A program made the translations under genes and the position numbers. The notes beneath the pieces are model-generated. The model saw nothing but the letters and a program-made list of their open reading frames with translations, was not told the origin of the DNA and made no database searches. Of a stretch of 53,436 nucleotides of DNA, positions 44,901 to 53,436 are shown piece by piece; positions within the stretch are counted from its first letter, which is position 1; each line of letters begins with the position of its first letter. Source of the DNA: Chloromonas sp. AAM2 (taxonomy: Eukaryota > Chlorophyta > Chlorophyceae > Chlamydomonadales > Chlamydomonadaceae); assembly GCA_004335635.1 (NCBI GenBank), contig QAXH01006154.1, positions 6,664 to 60,099 on the forward strand. The letters run 5' to 3'.

Positions 44901-46255
44901 GACACGAGCAGCAACAACAACCATACGGTGCATGGTTTGTCACAACTCCGAGATAAGAGGGGGTCACCGACGGCCACATCGTGCCAAGTCACTGTAAATG
45001 CATAAGTTGTACGCGGCAGCTTGCCATGCCATGAATGTGGCACACTCTCCTGATCCTCAAGTTAGCTCTGACGTCAAATTTACAATGCTGTGTTTCTAAA
45101 TGATAATTGATTGGCACATATCTTGTTTGCTGTGTCTTGTTGGTGATCTTAGTGTTCTGCACATCTGGGCCATTGGGTTGGTTGCTCTGCTACAGACTAA
45201 GTAATCCAGCGACTGATTGTAATGTAAATAATCGTGAAGCAAAAGATGTCAGGACTGACCTGCCGCTCCAGAGGGTACGAAAGCCAGGTGCTTGAGCTGG
45301 ACTGGATCGATCACATAGGCTGGCAGCAGGCGGGCTGAGCCGCCACTGCGCTCAGCAGCGCTCACAGCTGCTAATAACCCCTCATGGTCATCTACTCGCA
45401 AGTCAGCCTTGAACCACACCTGGAAATCAAAAACAGTCGCGTTCGAAAAGTGCAATGAGACAGATATGTTGAGTGGGAACGTATGCTGTGCGCATGAGGA
45501 AAGTGGGAAAGATGGGAGCTGGAGAGTGGGGAGGATGGAAGCTGATGAGTGGCGAAGATGGGCAAGGCTGCATGGCACATGTGCTGATATCAGCAATGTC
45601 GTCACAATGTTTATGTATGTAGTACAAGGCTATGAGTGCCATGTGGCAATCGTTGGGATGCTGCACGGTTGATGAGTCTTCCCATGCATCAGGATGTGGT
45701 CGCAGATGTAGGGTTCAGCACCGGGTTTGCGTGCTTGCTCAAAGCATGGCACAGTGCACATGCGCTGGCATGGTCCTTGCACGGATGCCACGCTGTATGC
45801 CGTGCTGCAGCTCGTGCACGATGTTGTACACGTCAGGCTGCAATGCTGGTTGAAATTGTGTGCCAACGCACCATGATGGGGCCATCTGTGCTAATGTCGT
45901 CTGCGTTGATGCATGCTGGCAGCATGCCTGTGGGTTCCAAGCCTGCAGTGCACTGTGTACTCTGCCTGCGTATCCCACGCCTCCTTGAGAGGTCCCCCTG
46001 CAAAACACCACGCAAACTCATGCTTTCACGTGCATGACATGCTGGCCAGAGCACAGCCGAGCCTGTTTGGTTGAAAAGGAGGAGGATGCATCAGTGCCTG
46101 CTCCAACAACACACCTGTGCTTTTGTCACGAGTGGACTGGCTCGTGAAGTAGCTGCCAGGCACATTGTGCGTGGCACAGCGAGATGCAGCACCAGGCAAC
46201 GACATCGTTGAGGAGCTCGCAGGCCCAATGGCGCACGATGCAGTTGGTATGCCAT
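38979..46255 (-). CDS. Photolyase-like / alpha-beta hydrolase fusion, plastid-targeted
   Basis: Fifteen exons (46255-46115, 45997-45872, 45419-45260, 44876-44723, 44339-44140, 43814-43608, 43269-43113, 42795-42590, 42251-42095, 41723-41661, 41331-41232, 40803-40687, 40391-40271, 39908-39796, 39203-38979) give 748 aa in one frame. Residues 1-47 look like a chloroplast transit peptide (Arg/Ala/Ser-rich, few acids). Residue 90 on is a photolyase/cryptochrome N-terminal domain (V-W-F-K-A-D-L-R-V-D-D-H, F-V-Y-D-F-R-Q-W). A reduced FAD-domain remnant follows (F-S-A-A-L-S-L-G-A-I-S-R-R-R-V-Y). Residues 451-748 are an alpha/beta hydrolase: oxyanion H-G-F-G-A (473-), nucleophile elbow G-N-S-I-G-G with Ser541, Asp678, and A-G-H-C-P-H with His707. 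The layout matches the plant protein family of Arabidopsis AT4G25290, whose substrate is unknown to me. Much of the FAD-binding core is missing, so DNA repair is unlikely; an esterase role in the plastid is inferred. Confidence 0.9.
41639..41661 (-). other. Duplicated tandem 5' splice sites (exon 10)
   Basis: A 22-nt tandem duplication gives two identical donors, CTTCCTCAG|GTGGG, after 41661 and after 41639. The first keeps frame with exon 11; the second adds 22 nt and shifts frame. Confidence 0.7.
44608..44652. repeat. (CACGCA/CGCA)n microsatellite
   Basis: Alternating purine-pyrimidine GCGCACGCACAC units in intron 4 of the fusion gene, a potential Z-DNA former. Confidence 0.75.
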
Positions 46256-48011
46256 TGCTGGCTGGTTCAGCAACCAATGGACCGCAAGCGAGCGAGACTG
46301 AATGGGTGTTATTGAATTGCAGGTAACGCCATCTTGCGCTTTTTGACTTTGTTCTTTGCTCCGAACCCTGGTTGGCTCCTGCTTTATTCGACTGTCGTGT
46401 TGAACACAGCCCCCTGGCGCAGACGATTGGTTACGATTCCTTCCAACCTGCGCAATTCCTGGGGGAAACCGACAAAAAAAGGAGTTGGGACAATTTGATA
46501 GTTTCATATGGTGACTCTTCGTGTGTCCTGTTGCATTGACTGCTTGGCACAATTTTTTTGTGACTCCTCGCTGCGCTTCTTGCTGGTCACGCTGCGTGTG
46601 CGTGTGTGCGTTCACAGTGTCTGAGTGTTGGTTCACACCCAAATGAACAGGTCGTGCTGGTACACGGTGTGGTGTCACATCTGGGACAGCAAATCAGGAC
46701 CAGACAGGAACTACAGTGTCAAAAGACAAAATGGGTGTGCGACCCGTCTGACTGAGTTCCTCAGAAGTCGGTGATGTAATTCGCCACCAACCAGGTTGTC
46801 AAGCCGTGCCCAAATGGGGGCTCAATCTGCTGCAAAACGTAAGGCCACTGCAAGGCAGGCGAGGGATTGACACTAACAGTTGAGTGCGCATCATCAGATG
46901 CAAGAAAGTGTGAAGACAACGGTCAGCAAGATAGATACAATGCATATCGTATTCAATGATGCCTGTTGTGCAAGTGTGACCTCACTACTACCTCACTACA
47001 GTAGCCCAGGTGCATGCGCGTAACATGTGCTTCAAACCTCTGTGATGTGGAGAATTTATAAATTTATACATATACGAATGAAGCAACCTGAAGCCACACA
47101 AGTGGCACGTCAACATGACTGGAAGTGATGTAGCCTGATTTCAAAAAGCTTTACACAGATGACTTCATTAAACTAGCAATCGGCTATTATAGCTGCACTA
47201 GATGAATGACACGCGACTCTCAAGTCATTCAGTGGAGAATGAATGAAGCACATGCATATTCACATGAAGCTGCACCAGGGGCACGTCAACATGGAAAATC
47301 TGCTGTCAGTGCTGCTGCACATGATGCAGCTTGTATCAAAGATTTGCTTGCAGTCATGCTCTCAGAGACACAGAGTTTTTCCAAAGCGATATTGGGCTCG
47401 GGCAGGGACAGCTGCCATGTCATGCGGGCATGAGTGGGCAAACTCCCTCATCCCGCTTGTGTGGCCGCAAATAAGGTTGACTCGCACATACGCAGCTGCG
47501 CCAAGCACGAGAGTCATGTAATCGTCAGGCAGGGAATGACTGCCTTGCGCACAACACTGCTTATTTAGACGAATTGAATCCTGCTTGAGCTGAGTCTTGC
47601 TTAGCGACGGTCATTGTCGATTGTTGAGTAGGCGAATCAGATGACTCATGTAAAGCGGAAACCAGGGAGTGGATATACTGGTTCCTCGCGCGGATACACA
47701 GATGTCACTCAACCGACGTACACGTTCAAAGACGTGCGAGATTGCGAGACAAACGCAGCACAATCATCCGCTCACTTCGGATGCCCACTTGCTGACCGCT
47801 TCAATATGATGTGTGGGCAAACCTCAGTGGGATCTGCGCTGGGTGGATCTGGGTGGGATCTGCGCTGAATGCCGGGGGCGCGATATGCTGGGATATGCTG
47901 GTTCAACCTGATTGATACAAAACCTGCTTGCGAACTGCATTCTCATGCAAATCTGCTGAAGGCGGTCGTTATTTCATTTTGAAAGCCCAGACATTCAATC
48001 AACTTGTCGTG
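46256..48011. promoter_or_regulatory. Divergent intergenic region (fusion gene / phosphodiesterase)
   Basis: 1.76 kb between two divergent start codons, so it holds both promoters. No TATA box or known site was identified. Bases 46755-46810 resemble 39540-39600 in intron 14 of the fusion gene (CTCGGTAATGTAAGTTGCCACC-like). A near-duplicate GGCACGTCAACATG occurs at about 47105 and 47280. Confidence 0.4.
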
Positions 48012-51000
48012 ATGCGGGCATTTCTTGCCGCCTTCGTGCTCTTCTTCACTATTGTAGCTGGACAGAACACATGTAAGGCACCTACAACAGCTGGAGCGGT
48101 GTGCAGCCAGGTGCGCTGCTGTGCAATGCGGCAAGATGAAACGCGAGCAAAATGAAACGCGACGGTCATCTGCGGCCGCCTTGTCAGACATGTGCGTACT
48201 GGTGCTGGTGCTGTCTAATGCTGTCTCGCAGGTCGAAGCAGGCATTGCACTCGGCCAGTCGCACTCCCATAACACATACGAGCAGCCTGGTGGCCTGCGT
48301 GACGCCCTGGCTTCTGGATTCTGCAGCTTTGAAGCCGACTTCTTCTACAATGGCTCTGCCCTGTGGATCGCACATGACCAACCAGACATCAGAGCTAACT
48401 GGACAATGCAGGTAGCTGCAGGATAATTGCAAGATGCAAAGGACTGGGGCACATGTTTGAATAAAACATGAGTAAAGCGGATTCAAACAGCACACTGCCC
48501 TATATGTTTTATGCAGAGCAAGTTCTTGGACCCGCTGGTCAAGGTGTTCAAGGCGAACGGTGGAGATGTGTATCCCGCATCCCGTGTGTTTGGCGGCTGC
48601 CGCTCGGTGATCCTGCTGGCCGATGCAAAGTCGTACAACGTAAGTATGCTGCAGCTGCATACACATCATAATGTTGTGAGGCAGAACCATGTTCGATGGG
48701 ATTTGTGCACATAACTCCTCGCTGCTGTTCAATCACCTTACTAATGGGCAGTGCATGTTTGCAGACGCAGCCTACAGCTTGCTGCAGCACGCAACCTAAT
48801 ACCTAATGCACACAGCTGATGATGCCTGTGCTGTCATGCAATGCACACTTCTGCTGAAATCCAAACAATCTAACTTGCCCTTGCTGCCTGCTTGTATCGC
48901 TCAGGATGACGAGACTGAGCAAGCTGCACGCCGCCAGTTCGATGCACTGGAGGCTGTGATTAGGACATATGCAGCAGAGAACCCAGGTCAGTCGACCATT
49001 AGCCTATGCGCCCGTCTTGCCTGTGTGTGACAGCTTCCCAGCTGTGAACGTGTGGTCAGTCAGTCAGTCAGTCAGTCTGCAAGTCAGCAGGAGGGTTGCC
49101 ATCACGTGCTACGCTTCTAAATGACCATGCCACTGCAGAGCTCTCTCATGTTTGTTCACTCTGAAGGGTTCAGAAGGGCTTGTCCCCTTGGTTCAAGTAA
49201 AGAATGCAGCCCCCTCGTGAATTGTACTGCTCACCGGTACTGCTCACCAGTAAGATGGTTCTGTTGGCAACGTACAACACCATCACGTGCATATTGAGAG
49301 GCATAGTGTCTAGCTGCAGTACCGTAGGTTGAACCATGTTGAGCCCTGTACTGATGATCACGATCTTGTGCACTCGCAGGTCTGTTCACTGTCTACTACA
49401 AGAATGGCACCATTGTGCCTGGCGCCATCAACGTGTACGTGTCGGGACTGCGACCCATGCCCCAATGGGTGGCTGCCAAGAATGAGCGGCCCCTGGCGCT
49501 GGACGGGCGGTTGGAGAACCTGGACGGAAAGTTCGGCCCCTCGGTGTACCCTCTGGTCAGCCAGGTGAGGGCTGACATTGTCCTTGCACTGGATTGCCCT
49601 TGCATGTGGGGTTAAGTATGTACGTACCCAGGAGCTGCTCCCGGGTGCTTATCTAAGCAGCAGACATGCAGGCTAGCAAGCTGCAGTCAGAAGGTTTACA
49701 CCAGGCTAGCACACCAGGCGGCAGGTACACCTAGTCACTGATAATGAACACTGTGCAGCTGCTGACAGAGCTGTGAGCATTTGAAAAAAGATGTTTGCCA
49801 GTTCTGGGACAATTTGTGAGTGGCGTCCTGGACCTGGGTGTGTCGTAAGCTGATCTGTTGTGAACCAGTGTCGTGTGAGACTGAGATGTGTTGATGTTTG
49901 GTGAAGTGGTAGACGATATGGTGTGCTGCCAGTACTGGGGTACTGAGTGTGTGTCTGGGGCAGTGTTGATCGTGCTGACCTTGTCTGGACCACTGTCGTG
50001 TGAGACTGAGATGTGTTGAGCGACAGGCATCAGCTCGTCCACCAACCTGAGCATGTGACTGAACAGCCCACTCTGGGCTTCTTTGAAACCCTCTTGCTTG
50101 CCAAGCGAGGAGAATTCCACGAAGGGAATGAGGGAAGAGGCGTTATGTAGTTTGGAATTCAGGAGAAGGAGCAGGGAAGGCAGACTCGGTGGGGTGGTGG
50201 GAAACTCTGGGTCTAGTCGTGACTTTCGTTACAAACATGCGTTGAATTTTAAAACTGCTCACCACTACCCAGGGTTTCCATGACGTGTGCCCCGCCCCCG
50301 GCCCCGCTGACGGCTCCTCTGAGGAGGAGTACAGCAAGTTCCAGGCTGGGTGCATGAAGGAGTACGCGGACGTGATCGGCGGCTACATCCGCGCGGCACA
50401 CCAGCAGCAAAGGATCATCAGGTGCGTGGCAATCCTAACGTACTCCTAGGCTACGTACTCCTAGGCACTACTCCTAGGCACTAACCTTCCTAGGCAATCC
50501 TAATGTAAATTGGCATTGATACAACTTTGGTTATCTATACTATCTGAACCCTGACACGACAATGCAGACAGCGCCCGCCCTCGCCCTGCCAAACTTTTCA
50601 AAAATGTGTGTGTGCACGTGTCATGATGCTTGAATGTGGGTGTTGGTGTGAAATGCCACGCCTGATGTCACAGATGTCACAATCCTCACCCGGGGCGCAC
50701 AGGCCCACATAGTGTTCAGGCCCCGCGCACAGATCATCTTATGCTTACAAAACAAATCGCTATGCATGCAGCAGCCATCCATCATGACCTGCATTAACTA
50801 ATAGGAGCACAGTTGCTGGGCGGTTCCATTCGTCGTGCTGCCTGCTTGGGAATAGGAAATTAACAGGCTGTATTCAACATGAAACACCACCATACACGTT
50901 GTAGTCCTATGCATGTTTGTCTGTATTCGGGTCTGTCCTTTTTCTTGCTCAGGGTAGGTCGGGACGGTATTCAACCTCATCTCCTGCATGGCTTGCTAGC

Positions 51001-51789
51001 GTTCGCACTTGGTGCATGTGGGCCCCCCTGATGTAATCAATTTATATGTGCGTGAAATGTACGTATGTGCGCATGTCATGGTTTTGCCATCATTGTTTTG
51101 TGCCATCATGGTTTGTGCCTGCAGGTTCTGGGCCACCGCTGACACGCCTGCCGTGTGGGATGCCGTGATCAATGCTGGAGTGGACCTGGTCAATGTGGAT
51201 GCACTGCAGGCGTTCAGGTGCGGGGCAACAGGCAGCAGGCAACTGAAATATCCATTTATATTTCACAATAGGGCAGCCGTCACAGGACACGGGACGGGAT
51301 GTGTATCGCTCTGACCTACCCTGAGCAAGAACAAAGAAGGCAGGAACATAGGCCGAACGAAAGAAAGCAAGCTGCTACAGGAGCTCAAAAGGCACATGCA
51401 AAGCGTGCCAGTCAGTCAAGGTATCCGAGCAAGAGGGCTGGCACTGCAGTGACAATGAGTGTTTAGCAGCTCACAGACATAGCATAAACTTGCACAAATT
51501 GAGCTGATAACAGCTGAGCTGTGGGTTGTCACGTAAACAAGTGAGTGTGTTGCATGAATCACAGCTGCAACTGCACATGTATATCGTCACCAAGCGGGTC
51601 ACATGATGCCCATACAGCGAATGTCAGCAGCATCGATGGCTATCCCACACGCACACACACAAACACATGCACACTTCTGAACTGCTGCTGTCTTATGCAA
51701 CACCGCGCAGGACGTTTGCCTTTGAGCAGTGGGGACCCCGCAGTGCCTTAAATGCTTATGAGAAGAACGGCACAATGCTGGAGGCATGA
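48012..51789 (+). CDS. Secreted AIM6-like PLC-type phosphodiesterase
   Basis: Eight exons (48012-48110, 48232-48411, 48517-48639, 48905-48986, 49380-49564, 50273-50421, 51125-51217, 51711-51789) give 329 aa. Residues 1-17 form a signal peptide (MRAFLAAFVLFFTIVAG), so the enzyme should be secreted or vacuolar. The PLC-like TIM-barrel signature is present: S-H-S-H-N (His46, Asn47), L-R-D-A-L-A-S-G, then F-E-A-D (Glu67, Asp69) and A-H-D (His81), as in the Altered-Inheritance-of-Mitochondria-6 / phosphatidylinositol-PLC-like group; the C-terminal barrel strand is G-V-D-L-V-N-V-D (291-298). The family is expected to use metal-assisted phosphodiester cleavage; the substrate is not established. A GTAAGG inside exon 1 (48073) is a decoy: only the donor at 48111 keeps frame. 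Introns 5 and 7 hold repeats. Confidence 0.85.
49058..49078. repeat. (CAGT)n microsatellite
   Basis: Five CAGT units in intron 4 of the phosphodiesterase gene. Confidence 0.7.
49783..49816 (+). repeat. Copy of the dispersed GTTTGCCAGTTCTGGGACAA motif
   Basis: GAAAAAAGATGTTTGCCAGT then TCTGGGACAATTTG; forward copy in intron 5. Confidence 0.65.
49864..50019. repeat. Direct repeat 98 bp apart
   Basis: GTCGTGTGAGACTGAGATGT plus GTTGA at 49864-49893 and 49991-50019. The enclosed stretch (GTAGACGATATGGTGTGCTG, CCAGTACTGG) resembles 17060-17200. Confidence 0.6.
51270..51330. repeat. Dispersed repeat family G, copy 3
   Basis: GGGCAGCCGTCACAGGACAC to ACCTACCCTGAGCAAGA, preceded by an AT-rich stretch; in intron 7 of the phosphodiesterase gene. 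Confidence 0.75.
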
Positions 51790-52597
51790 AGCTGTACAAG
51801 TGCTACATTGCGGCATGAGCCCCTTCCCCCAGCCCCCATTGGCGCTCGTTGCTGGCGCCACTTTCTGACTACACAACAAGTAGCTGAACAGTAGAAGATT
51901 GAGCTCGGACTGAGAGCAACAAGGCGTGCTAGAACTAGAACAACCAGACTGAGCACTAGAAACTGCACCCATCTTGTTTCCAAGGCAGGCTGCAACTGTG
52001 TGAGGATGGTTGTGCTACTGAGCGCGAGCTGTGTTGCTGCTCTGGTGACGTATATAGTGACGTACATGGTGATCAGGAGCCAGTGCCGCACTGCAACTTT
52101 CAGCACTATTATTAGTAAGCTAGCCCGAAGCCCAATCTACAATGATAAACAAGTGCTGGTTGGCTTGCAGAAACTGACATTTGAACATGCCGCTTTTGCT
52201 TACTGTTTAGGGTCTCTTTCTTGCCGCGTACTGGTCAGTGGCACATAGCGGAGTGCAGGGCCTGGAGCTCAGCTGTGCTTGAAACCAGGTGGAATGTGTG
52301 TGCTCTGGGGGGCATGTGCTATCCGCTAATGACCTTGTCACCACAGTGTGGATGTGGGGCAATGGACTCTATGAATTTGTTTAATCCGTGCAAATGCGTA
52401 ACCGCTAGACTGGTGCAAAACAACAAGTGCATTCAGTGACACTGCCACACATGTAGGGGATGTTTGGGTTACCAACCACGCTTGGAACAACATAGCGCCT
52501 GACTGCAAGACAACACAATCAGACTAATGCAAGACAACACACTGAGACTAACAGCATTCCATGAGTAACAGCAAACAATAACTGACAAACAGCAAAC

Positions 52598-52668
52598 AGT
52601 AAATTTGCGCAATCGGTTGATGTTTGCGTTGGACGTGCTTCATGGTGCGCACTCCCTCCTTGTAAACG
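52598..52668 (-). repeat. Dispersed repeat family F, copy 3
   Basis: Minus strand encodes V-Y-K-E-G-V-R-T-M-K-H-V-Q-R-K-H-Q, then diverges from the 38093 copy. Confidence 0.7.
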
Positions 52669-52764
52669 TTCAAAGGCCGTCACACTGGCAGAACCCGGGC
52701 ATGTGCCCTTGCAATATAACCACAACTTCAAACAATGCAATCGTTTGACCTAACGTCATGGCTG

Positions 52765-52780
52765 CTTTAACAGAATTGGC
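52765..52780. repeat. Target-site duplication, left copy
   Basis: CTTTAACAGAATTGGC, identical to 53212-53227. Confidence 0.8.
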
Positions 52781-53211
52781 CACCCGCCTCCTTGGGGAGG
52801 TAGCCAAGCCCTCCACTGCCCGACTGAGACAGCCGCAGCGCTTCATTGGGCACTAGACACATGCCGCCTAATGTAGGTCACACCCGAGAACCCATCTCCG
52901 AGTTCACTGCCAGCAGAACTTGTTGCCAGCAGGTTCGGACGATGCCCTCCGCAATGTGCCGGCATGGTGTGGTGGTTGTTTCTTAGACACATTGTTTCTT
53001 AGACACATTCAAAACGTGCAACTACCCGAGTACGTGCATCACGTGTCACCCACTGACATGCTTAGGGAGAGAGTCGCTGGCCGGACTGCACTGCACGCAC
53101 TTAGCTTTCCAGACAACAAGGTCAAGATGGCAGAGCCGCTGCAGCTCAACTCTGTCACCGGGTTTGGAGGTAGTGTCGAGAACGGGCCCGATTGACGACT
53201 CGCTGTTGGTT
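52781..53211 (-). mobile_element. Retroposon-like insertion (family S, copy 3)
   Basis: 431 bp bracketed by a perfect 16-bp direct repeat. Its left 155 bp (through GTTGCCAGCAGGTTC) matches 13240-13390 and the complement of 6068-6187, ending at the shared CCTCCCCAAGGAGGCGG terminus. The remaining 275 bp have no counterpart in the other copies. On the minus strand the shared part can encode C-W-Q-Q-V-L-L-A-V-N-S-E-M-G-S-R-V then stop, a possible end of an element-borne reading frame. Confidence 0.7.
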
Positions 53212-53227
53212 CTTTAACAGAATTGGC
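53212..53227. repeat. Target-site duplication, right copy
   Basis: CTTTAACAGAATTGGC, identical to 52765-52780. Confidence 0.8.
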
Positions 53228-53283
53228 ATGGCTGCAACCATATCTTGTGGCCACTCGGGCTGCAAAAGCAGCAGTGCCAAAGG

Positions 53284-53436
53284 CGCTGACTCTGATCACC
53301 ATGAGGTCACGCTGCCTCTGATCACCATGAGGTCACGCTGCCTCTGATCACCATGAGGTCACGCTGCCTCTGATCACCATGAGGTCACGCTGCCTCTGAT
53401 CACCATGAGGTCACGCTGCCTCTGATCACCATGAGG
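53284..53436. repeat. 26-bp minisatellite at the right edge
   Basis: About 5.9 near-perfect units containing CTCTGATCACCATGAGGTCA; continues beyond the window. No spacers, so not a CRISPR array. Confidence 0.95.

Larger units (their letters stand above)
51790..53436. other. 3' flank with repeats, no supported gene
   Basis: Downstream of the phosphodiesterase gene: an F repeat (52598-52668), a family-S insertion with target-site duplications (52781-53211) and a 26-bp minisatellite that runs off the edge. No convincing gene. Confidence 0.5.

Noticed and set aside
46026..46277. Alternative first-exon frame starting at 46277 on the minus strand
   Set aside because: Its phase does not join exon 2 of the fusion gene, whereas the ATG at 46255 does and gives a plausible transit peptide.
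48073..48078. GTAAGG as the first donor of the phosphodiesterase gene
   Set aside because: It would leave exon 1 in phase 1, incompatible with exon 2; the donor at 48111 keeps frame.
52000..52248. 82-aa plus-strand frame with a hydrophobic N-terminus
   Set aside because: No splice support, no recognised family and repeat-rich surroundings; the hydrophobic run alone is not enough.
53284..53436. Possible CRISPR-like repeats
   Set aside because: Units are directly adjacent with no spacers, and the genome is eukaryotic; it is a minisatellite.

Overview
The window is nuclear DNA of a eukaryote, most likely a chlorophyte green alga. Evidence: every convincing gene is split by many short GT-AG introns; several genes are followed by TGTAA, the green-algal polyadenylation signal; one gene is a plastid-type photolyase-like/alpha-beta-hydrolase fusion known from plants and algae; the V-ATPase subunit H is plant-like; and there is a Pro/Ser-rich wall-type protein. 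The class (Chlorophyceae or Trebouxiophyceae) cannot be fixed from sequence alone. There are three runs of N (13064-13155, 24412-24885, 38448-38640).

Layout, left to right. A 3' gene fragment (2-280, +). Two small secreted Gly-rich peptide genes (2207-3494 and 4444-5174, +), each a leader exon joined by a phase-1 intron to an exon that begins with an Arg-Lys-Leu motif. V-ATPase subunit H (9377-6385, -, 9 exons, 467 aa) is divergent from the first of two tandem MATE transporters (9699-16035, 10 exons, 647 aa). The second MATE gene lies at 20563-28291 (11 exons, 606 aa). A Pro/Ala/Ser-rich secreted protein with a duplicated exon lies at 31986-30658 (-). About 7 kb of repeat-rich DNA without a convincing gene follows. 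Then come a photolyase-like/hydrolase fusion (46255-38979, -, 15 exons, 748 aa) and, divergent from it, a secreted AIM6-like PLC-type phosphodiesterase (48012-51789, +, 8 exons, 329 aa). All exon chains were built by hand from splice sites and close in frame to the last base.

The genes do not form a pathway; this is ordinary mixed nuclear gene content. The unusual material is the mobile and repeated DNA: (i) an element family with one shared hairpin-like terminus and 16-17 bp target-site duplications, one copy of which carries antisense, intron-containing coding sequence inside a MATE intron; (ii) a 20-nt-core motif present in at least ten copies; (iii) a region in a MATE intron bounded by a perfect 20-bp inverted repeat; (iv) several further dispersed families, some with conserved reading frames. 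The phase-1 leader-exon architecture reused by three secreted-protein genes, and an intron present in only one of the two MATE paralogues, are the most interesting gene-level observations.
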